64,000 nucleotides of DNA from Paracentrotus lividus. Its lineage: Eukaryota; Echinodermata; Echinoidea; Camarodonta; Echinidae. Location of the stretch: assembly GCA_940671915.1 (NCBI GenBank), contig CALNVZ010001721.1, forward strand, positions 43,709,667-43,773,666. Reading direction: 5' to 3'. Positions 25,001-34,800 of the stretch are shown one piece after another. The position numbers and the translations under genes are program-made. The notes beneath the pieces are model-generated. The model was not told the origin of the DNA and ran no database searches. It saw only the letters and a program-made list of their open reading frames with translations. How positions within the stretch are numbered: the stretch's first letter is position 1; the number at the start of each line of letters is the position of its first letter.

Positions 25001-28000
25001 CTTGTTGCAGGATTTACCGATGCGGATATGAACGTCCATGATGTGATGTCATCCCCCGTTTCAAGCACTGAGATAGAAGTCACATGGATGCTATCCAATG
25101 TTACATGTAATGTCTATGGATATAAGATATATTATGGGATCCAGGGCGAACCATTTAAAAGTAAGTTGTATGATTTTATTGAAAAAAATATATTTCCTTT
25201 CCAATTTGTATTTGGAGATTTGTTTTCGAAATTGAAATTGAAATGAATATTTTCCCCTCATGTTTATTCACTCCAATGTTTCTCCTGTTTTTGCTTTTGT
25301 GTGGGTTTTACTTTTTCATTTGCTCTTCTTGTCTTTCATTTGCTAATCTTGAATGGAATTCCTTTAATTAACAATGTTTGCATTACTCAATGTAACCATT
25401 CATTGAAGAGAAAAAGATGCATGTAGGGGATAAATGTGGTCATATGCATTTCATTCATTCATAATTAGTCTGGATTGTATCTGTATGGTCCCTAGTTTGC
25501 CTCAAGACAAAAGTAAATCATCAGATTTAGATTAGTCTAAGTCTTTGTCAGGAATAATCATTCCAAAATACTTGTTTGTTTTATCATTTTTTTTTCTTCT
25601 GGATTCTATTATTGTCTCAGCTTGTTTATGTGCATATTTCTCTTTCAGTTACACAATTCCACTTAGCGTATGGTGGGAATTCAACGTCTATCACCATTAC
25701 TGGTTTGGCGCCCTCAATGACATACACATTTTACGTTGCTGCTCTTATTCCTGATCGACTAGAGTTACCAAGGATAGGACCTACCAATGCAACAACATTC
25801 TCAGGTACATTGTGTTTAATGATATCCTCTATATTGTCATAATTGTCTATATAATCTATCTTGTCATCTGTAATCTGCATCTGCAATCTAAGACTGAAAT
25901 ATCCAAATAATTATTAAAATATACTTTGATTTATGCAGTCAAACCAGGATGTCAAATCCTGATATATAGCCCTCTTCAATAATTACGGATGAGTTCTATG
26001 TTGCTTCTCTTATCCTAGAAAGACCACCAAGGGAATGTTGTCTTGATCAATATTATACAAATAGTGCATGCTAGCGAGTGCAATATACCATAATATGAGT
26101 GTCCATAAATTTCAAATTTCTCGCGTGCGTTTATATTTCAACGAGGCCGTAGGCCGAGTTTAAATATAAACGCACAAGAGAAATTTGAAATTTATGGACA
26201 CGAATGATATTGTATATTGAACGACAATAAGCATGTGCTATATGTTATATTAGATGGGAACAGAAAATTGTATCAAAGTATATCTGAACTTACCTTACTA
26301 TTTATATGATGAATCCTCTCTCCAAGAAGACTTGAAAATCCCTTAACACGTAAAAACAGGAGAGTTTTTAAACCTTGAAAGATAAATGTAACGCGTGAAC
26401 TAGTCTATGATGAATCCTCTCTTTAGCTCTTGAAGTATTTAGTTCTATTTAGTAGCTCTATTTAGTATTTGGAGTTCACATAGTCAGTAATGTTGCATTA
26501 ATAGATGCATGCAGTATTTATTATAGAAAATAGACCCCTAGATATTTGACCTTGCCTAATCTGGTTTTATCTTTGCCAACATGTTTGCCAAACTTTTGGT
26601 GCTAATTAAGCTATTGTGACGTATATTGTTGCTCCGCGTATCTATTGTTGTGCGCACCATTTTTTTTACTTGCGCAACAAGGCAGTGCAGAAATTGCCGG
26701 TATAGTGCACGCGGTGCACTATACCGAATTACGGCATTGCAAAATAGGGCAATTGACCAATCAGAAGCCTTCTCTCATACCACCCATTTTATATATTCTC
26801 TTGTCATATGTTTCAATGAGAAGTACTAATTCATGCCACGGTCACAATCTGTCGTGTGTCGGCTCTGCACCTCTCTGAGACTGGTCTGCATGAGATTTCT
26901 CAGAAAATCCTTTTTCAAGGCATGAAGGAGCAAGTTGCCCAGCATACTCTTGCTACCGCCATGTTAAAAACACAAGGAATCACAATAGAGTAGGCTCTCG
27001 ATGTAGGCTACAAGGTAAATCTGAACAGATTATGGCCATGGCATAAGACAGATGGTGTTTCTGTGTAGGTACATGTACAATGTAATTGCCATACATGTAT
27101 GTTGGATCTTGTCCAATTGGGGTAAGTTTTATATATTTTTTTTTCTAATAATCAAATGCAAGCATAATTAATCATCAACTCTTGCTTTCATGATATCAAC
27201 ACTCAACTTTGAAATAACTATTAACTACATGTAATCATTTTCATACAGCAGAATGTGAACGGACCATTGTCGACCAGAATGGTATGATAATGAACGCTGA
27301 TTATCCTAATGGATATGCTGGACCAGAGACTTGTGAATGGATTATCAGTGCTCCTATAGACCAGTATGTTCTTCTGCAAGTAGGTCTAACTTAGTTCTAT
27401 TACTGAAATCATATAGGTGAACAGTAAAATGAGAGGGATGTTAATTGTCATACTTTATCAATAACATTTGTCCAAGAGTGGCTTCGAGATCCCATCATGT
27501 TTTCTAAACTATTAAAGTTAGTTATTTTTTCACTTAATACTTTACTTCCATGTATCTCACTCTTCCAAATTTTACTATGGATCTAGTTAAGAAATGATTC
27601 AGTTTAATTGCTATTATTACGCCAGAGAATGCAAGGTTTTGAAAACTTTTAGCACACCATCTTTTTGCACTTTGACCATGCATGGTTCTTCTGTCTTCCA
27701 CATCTCAATAGTTCAAATTGTTTTCCAAGTGTGAGGGAATGTAAGCGTTTGAAGATTTTGGTACATAATTTTTTTTAAAAACTATCTATTCAGGTCCTTG
27801 ATTTTGACACGCGTGCTGGAACTGACCTTGTAGTGATCGGAAGCGGCACTGACTTTGATTCAGAAAACACCCTGTATGTCCTCTCAGGGTCTAAGGCCAA
27901 TGCAGGTGGTACACCCATCCCTGACAAGATACTCAGTCCTGGACAGAATCTTTGGATGTCCTTCAAGACAACAGAATCAACCCTGGATAATGCTGGTTTC

Positions 28001-28847
28001 CAGATGCAGGTTACCATGGTGGCACAAGGTGAGATGATAAAAGAGGGGGGGGGGGTATGACCTTTGCATTATGATGATAATTTTGATGATGATGGTTATG
28101 ATCATGCTGATAGTGGAAATGCTGCTAATGATGGTGGTGGCATACTTGCCAACTGTCCCTATTTAGTAGGGACAGTCCCTATTTTTGGGGAAAAGAAGGA
28201 GCAATTATCACCATTTACAACCCTTTGTCCCTATTTTTTGAAAAATCTGTGCACAGTAATCTATAGGAAATACAGAAATGTCCCTATTTTTAAAATTTGT
28301 ATTCCCACTTTGTCCCTATATTAGGATTCACAATGTTGGCAGGTATGTGGTGGTGATAATGTTGAGGAGGTTAATGATGATGGTGATGATAATGATGGTG
28401 GTTATGATGACATTGGTGGTGCTGATAATGATAATACTAGATTCATGTAAAGCATTTTACCTGTAATGACCCAAGCGCTAACACAGTATTATGATGATGA
28501 GGATGACGAGAAGGATGATGATGCAGCTAATTCAATCTTAGACTGTGCTTGCTTTTGATACAATAAATACAATACAATTTAATATCTATCCATATGTAAA
28601 TCTTTAGGCCCTGGTGAGCCAGAGAGACAGTATGATCAGATCACTGAAGAAGGAACCTTATCATCACCAGGATGGCCAGATCAATATCAAAACTTTGTGG
28701 TATGAATTATCTTTTTTCTTACAACCTATTTGCTTCTGGGAGTAACATATATTGCACTTGATTCTTATGCCCAATCATTTCTTCTCATCCCAATTTGTAT
28801 TCACTTTGTGGAAGTGGCTTCCCAGGGTAAATAAAACAATGTTATTA

Positions 28848-28887
<40 letters not shown>

Positions 28888-31800
28888 TGATCCAAAAGGA
28901 GTACAAAGAATGCTTGAATTTTTCTTTCCAATACACCATTCTTCTTCTGGAAATAGAAGAAAAAGAGGAAAAAGGAAGCTAGTAGTTTCATGAATAACAC
29001 ATAAGTCAAGATAAAAAAAATGATATGTCTCTATGTGCATGAATTGAATATGTTCAACAATAACTTTTCCTTTCATTAGGACCTAACCTGGACCTTAATT
29101 GCTCCCAAGACTGGCCGCGCCCGCATCACTTCTCTAGAAGGCATCCTTGAGACAAACTATGACAAGCTCACCATTGGTTATGGGAACCCTGACTCCTCTG
29201 AACTCGTCACTTTCACAGGGGACTTTCAGCTTGCTGAGACACTGGAATCACCCACGTATAACTTCTGGGTGCGTTTCCAAGCCGATGAGACGGTATCTGA
29301 TAAGGGTTTCACACTCTACTGGGAGTCCTTTGATGATCAAGGTAGCATATATCTCACTTTTTGTTTTTACTGAATTGGATTGATGTTCGTTGTATGTACC
29401 TGAAGCCCAGATACATTTCATGTTATTTTCATAAATAAAAAAGTGATGATTCATCATATATGCAATTCTGTATACTTATAGATTTATGTTGAAACCAAGA
29501 GTTGATAGAAGGCTCAAGAAAAGCCATGTCTATAAACTATTTTTATCTGTTAACTATACAATTTATCAATGCTAATTTTGACATGCAATGTAGATTCCTG
29601 TGGGACCCAAGAGCTTCTAGAAGCCTCTGGTACCGTGATGTCTCCTAACTATCCCCAACCTTACCCTGACAATCAAGAATGTACATGGCTTATTAGACTG
29701 CCCAGTATGGACCAGCTTGTCAGAATTGAGTTCACTGCCTTTACACTGGAAGATGGGTAAGTTACCTACATTTCATTCAGACTTCTACATAATACATGAA
29801 CATCTGCAGGCGCGGATCAAGCTTCAGCTTTGAAAAAGGATTTTATAGGTTTTATTGTCTTGGGATAAAAGCGGCATATTATATTTTGGTATGGGGGTGG
29901 CCTTTAACTTTTGATGGCACATTGCGCATGAACCGGTTGACCAATTTTTATGAAACTAGTACCATTCAAAAGGAAATCCAAAGAGGAATTCAAAAACGGT
30001 GTCAAAAATATTATTCGAGCAATTTAGGCCAATTGGGCAAAAATTGGGCCAATAAAATCTTTCATCAGAGAAGGTGCTGGATCTGCTATAGATCTGACTT
30101 CTTCAAGAAGCTCTTGAAGACCCATTATTTTTTTTAATGAACTTTGGCTAATATTATTGGGTCAATGGGTGGTTGTTACTCTTATGAGGCCAGCATGTAT
30201 GTATTTTTTTAGTACATTGTTTTGTAACCACAAGGAAAAGGCCCTATACCAAATACTTTAAGGATTGAATTCATTCTTTTGTGATATAAAAACTGATACA
30301 TGTAGGACTTTTTTTATTCTCAAAATCTATAGAGACACAGAATTTTCCAATGGGCAAAATGTTTTTGTTTTTTGTCATCAAATTACCAACTAATAGTTTT
30401 TATTTCTCTCTTTCATTATTAAAGTCTTGATATTTAAATTAAAAGGGGAACATTCACCCAAACAATGAAAATGTTTCTTCAAGTTGCCAATTTGGAAATT
30501 CTATTAGTTTTTTTAAATCAAATTGATCCTTGTAGTGAAAGATGATGATCTAGGATGGTGATTTTGCTCTTTCTTGTACTGTATGTGTTCTGTTTAAGTG
30601 ATGGCACTCTAAATACACAATCATGTTATTGCTGTTATCCATATTTCTTTTTTTTCCCCCTACAAACAGTCATGATTTCTTAACGGTCGGCTCAGGAAAA
30701 TCTATCAATGATGAAGTGATAGCCAGACTGACTGGAGACCTAGCGCTTGCACCTATAGAGAGTGATAGTTATCGTATGTGGCTTCAATTTACATCAGATG
30801 AGTCCTTCTCTGCTACAGGATTCTCACTAGAATACTATGGCATCGACAACCCAAGTAAGAAAAAAAAGTTTGTTATAGTGATAGGGTTCCCTTTTGCATA
30901 CACACACACAAAAAAATCTTTATCAAAATAAATTTACAACAATGAGGATCAGATGTAAACTTATTTGTTTGTATCTTTACTTTAATTTAAAAAAAAGTTT
31001 TTAGATTGATAGATATAATAAGCAAGATTTCCTGAATGTACGTGTACATGACTGTAAATACAATTATTTTCAAATTGCAAATGAAGTTACCAATGGAAAG
31101 TATGCCTTTAATGTTCCTCCATTCATAGAGCCGTCCTACGTCATTACACTAGTATTTTTGACAAGTATCCATTATTTAGAGGTAGTAACAATAGCCATGA
31201 GTTTGTAAAATTTGCAAAAGCAACTGTAACAACATTGACACCTTCAAATCAGAACTCAAAATCTATCTTTTGTGGCAATTTTGTAAATGAAATGTAACAT
31301 ATGGAGGGAGGCAGGTGCCCTTGAATGTGTTTGCAGGTACAATGCTGTTGTGGGTCATTTATTATCATCATCATCATCATCATCAAGGCTTTCTGAATAT
31401 AATAATTTTCATTTAACATTGAAGGAATCAATTGAAAACGTTCCCTGTATGTTCCTCCATTATTACAGGGATGCTAAGTCATCTTGTTTGTTTTCTGCAC
31501 AGATCCACCAACCGAATACAATGAGATAACCGATACTGTCATCTTCATTGTACAGAATGAACCAGTAGGATGGGTGAGTCTTTAGTTGCATTCATATCAC
31601 ATTAAACAATGCTGTAGCATTAAATTTATAAGATCAAGTATTTTTAAAAACAGTGTACTTTCACTAAGATTTCAGCAGTTGTACCCTACATACATGTAGT
31701 CTTGGTTTTTGGAGAGTGCCTGTGTATGTTCTTGAGGTTGGTCAATTGACAAGCTTCTCTATTGCTATTCTTTACCTGTCCTGGTAATATGATCCTCAAA

Positions 31801-34800
31801 TATTGTTAATTTAAAGAAACAAATAATAGCTAATATTGAGACATTACAATGATTGTAAAGCAGATGCCTCTTTGACAATAACACTAAACACTAGAAGAAT
31901 TACAAAATTTGGTTCTGGAAAGAACCATTATACCCAACCCTAGTCTTTTCTGAAACCAAATTGCAACCTAAATCCTAACTCTATCTTTATTGAGATATAG
32001 TACATATTGTTGGAGTAAATATCACTCACTGTCACTATTTTAAAAACAAATCCCTGTTTTCAGTTCACTCCTAAGACTTGGCCAATGCTATTGCTACGTC
32101 CATAACTGATTAATAATATGATGTGCCTTGAGCACTCTACAGGGTAGATTTGTCGCAATACAAATCATATTGTTTTTATCATTTCTGTATGGACTAATCA
32201 ATACATAAGCATTATCTCTCTGTTCAGTTCACACCTAGCAATCAAGAAGACTTAGCCAATGCTATAGCTACATCAATGACTGATTACTGCATGGATAAAT
32301 CAGATATGTGTGAAGAAATTGAATCAGGGAAGAGGAAACGAGATGCTAACATTCTTGAGCTAACTTTCAGGTATTTAAAGATTAATTTATTTCACTCAAA
32401 TATAGATTAGAGACAGCTTAAGAATGTATCATTGACAGTTGAAGGTTTCACGGTGCACCAAGTATTCTTTCTTGAGGTTATGAGTGGTCCTGAACCTACC
32501 CAATTGCCAGTAAGATTGGGTAGGTCCTTTTCAGGACCACTCATAACCTCAAGAAAGAATACTTGGTGCACCGTGAAACCTTCAACTGTTAATCGTTCTA
32601 CCACCAGTGAAACCTTCAAAGATTAATGTATCATTGCACACAATAAAGGTGTTACATTTAAAAATAAACATAATTTGTAAGGAAAGTATTAGAAGTGCAA
32701 ATTTTCATGGTGCACCAAGTTATCTGTCTTGAGGTTCTGAGTGGTCCTGAAAAAGGACCCCCTCACTCTGTATTCGAGGAAAGAACATATAACACAACAG
32801 TAAGAGATATAAATGAGTGGGGATCAACATTAAAGATGGTTAAGGATCTTGGTTATTTGACCTGGTCATGAGAATTGAACAAGAAGTAAAGTGCATGACA
32901 TCGCGATAGAAAAGTACAAGGGCATGGGCCGCCTGTGAAGGGAATATAAATGACACAGGTTGGGGGGGGGGGGAGAAGCAACAGCTTTTAACTTTTCATA
33001 AGAGGAGCATGGCTGAATCGTTTGTTAGTTGATACACTTGTTTAAAAATTATTGTGTTCTTACAGCTTGGAGGATGTCGAGTTCCTAGACGAAGTGGCAG
33101 TAGAGAATGACCTCCACATCACCTTATGGGTGCGCAACCCTAGCATGGTCGATGAGGACATCGTCATTGGCATCGAACCCGACATCGTCCAGGCGTCCCT
33201 TGAAGAAGAGACCTCTCAAGCGACGATCAAGGAGACGATGGGGGAGAGCTTTGAGTATGGTGTGATGCCTAATGTCCAGACACCTACAGAAGAAACTCCC
33301 CCACCTTCCCCGGGGCTTGAACCATGGGCCATCTCATTGATAGTGGTGGCGAGCGTAGCAGTGGTTGTAACAGCAGTAGTAGGCCTAGAGGTCAGGTATG
33401 TATACTTCCTTCATGTAGATCAAAATTATTCAAAAAGGAATCTACTTCATTTGAAATGAAGCATCTGGCAGTCCAGCAAGGCATTTCATCAAAGGACTTG
33501 TCGGACATTTTATCAGACAAATTTGCTCTCAGCCAATCAGATGCAAGCATTTCAGTAGCTTATAACAATTTGTCCGACAAGTCCTTTCATGAGACGTCCT
33601 CCTGGAGGTAAAGCAAAGGAAATTGAGAGCAGCCATCACCACCCAATGTAGTTCAGAATTATTACCAAAATTCATCCGATTGTTATACAATCAACTCCAG
33701 TTATAATGAGGAGCTAGAGACCAAACTATTTGTTGGAATGAAATCTTGTTATACTGATCATGTACATGAACATAATTGACACATGGGCATATGTTTGAAT
33801 TTGATACAGGGAGAATCACCTGGTTATAATGAAAATCTAATATCCATGCTCATTGTAGGCCCTAATGGGACTCATAGCAATGATTTTTTTAAAAATAAAT
33901 AGTAAAATCCATGAAGATGAAATATGTTAACAGTTTTATACAGACCAAATTTTTGTATGATAATTCTACTTTTGATTAGAAATTATAATTTGAAAATTTG
34001 GTAATGAAAATCCACAATATAGACAGGTGAATTAAATAAGATCACTGACATTTTCTGCTTTGTTTCTTCGTTTCCAGACATCGCAGAAAAACAAAGGAAA
34101 CATCTCTTGATACGCTTGATCCCAGCACCCCACTTCATGGTAAGCTCAGTTTAATGTATATTTATTTTGAAACCAAATAGAAGCTCATGCATGTTGCCAC
34201 TGTAGACATCTTTAACATTGTATCTCTTTTGGAGTTAGCCCTTTTTACCTCTACTGCGGAAGAATGCAGAGCCTCATTGAATGTCTTCCAGGTCAGCTAT
34301 ATGTGCTCTTCACATCAAATGAAAAATTTTAACTTTCAAGTTTCAAGGAGACAAAAAGGCAATTCTATTTCAACACTTTGCTTTCTATGACCTTACGATA
34401 GCCCTGTGATAAGCGGCATGGGTATACTCTCATATTATTTTGTTTTATCTTTCGAATTGTAGGTTTGGACGAGCCAGATTATGCAATACCTTTAAAAACA
34501 AGATCATCTTCTGTTAACAGTGGTCAAGAGTAAGTACTATCTTTATTGTCATAAAAGCAAATTTAGTTTTATCCTCCGTCACTTTTAGGATTAAGTAGTA
34601 GAAGGGGGTCATGTCAATGCAGTAGTAGAGGGAAATTAGGGATAGAGCTTGGGATGGATAGGCGGTTTTTTTTTTGGCGGGAGGGGGGTTAGGGGGGCGT
34701 ATGGCAGGGTAAACTCCGAAAAAAAGGGGGGGCCCCCACTTTGGAAGTAGGGGTAAAAGCGCCTTTGAAAGCGGGGGGGGGGGGGGGGGGCTGTTATGGG

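Noticed and set aside
29796-30137. Open frame of 113 codons in the CUB 3 intron
   Set aside because: It begins just after a splice donor, has no domain and lies in repeat-like intron DNA.
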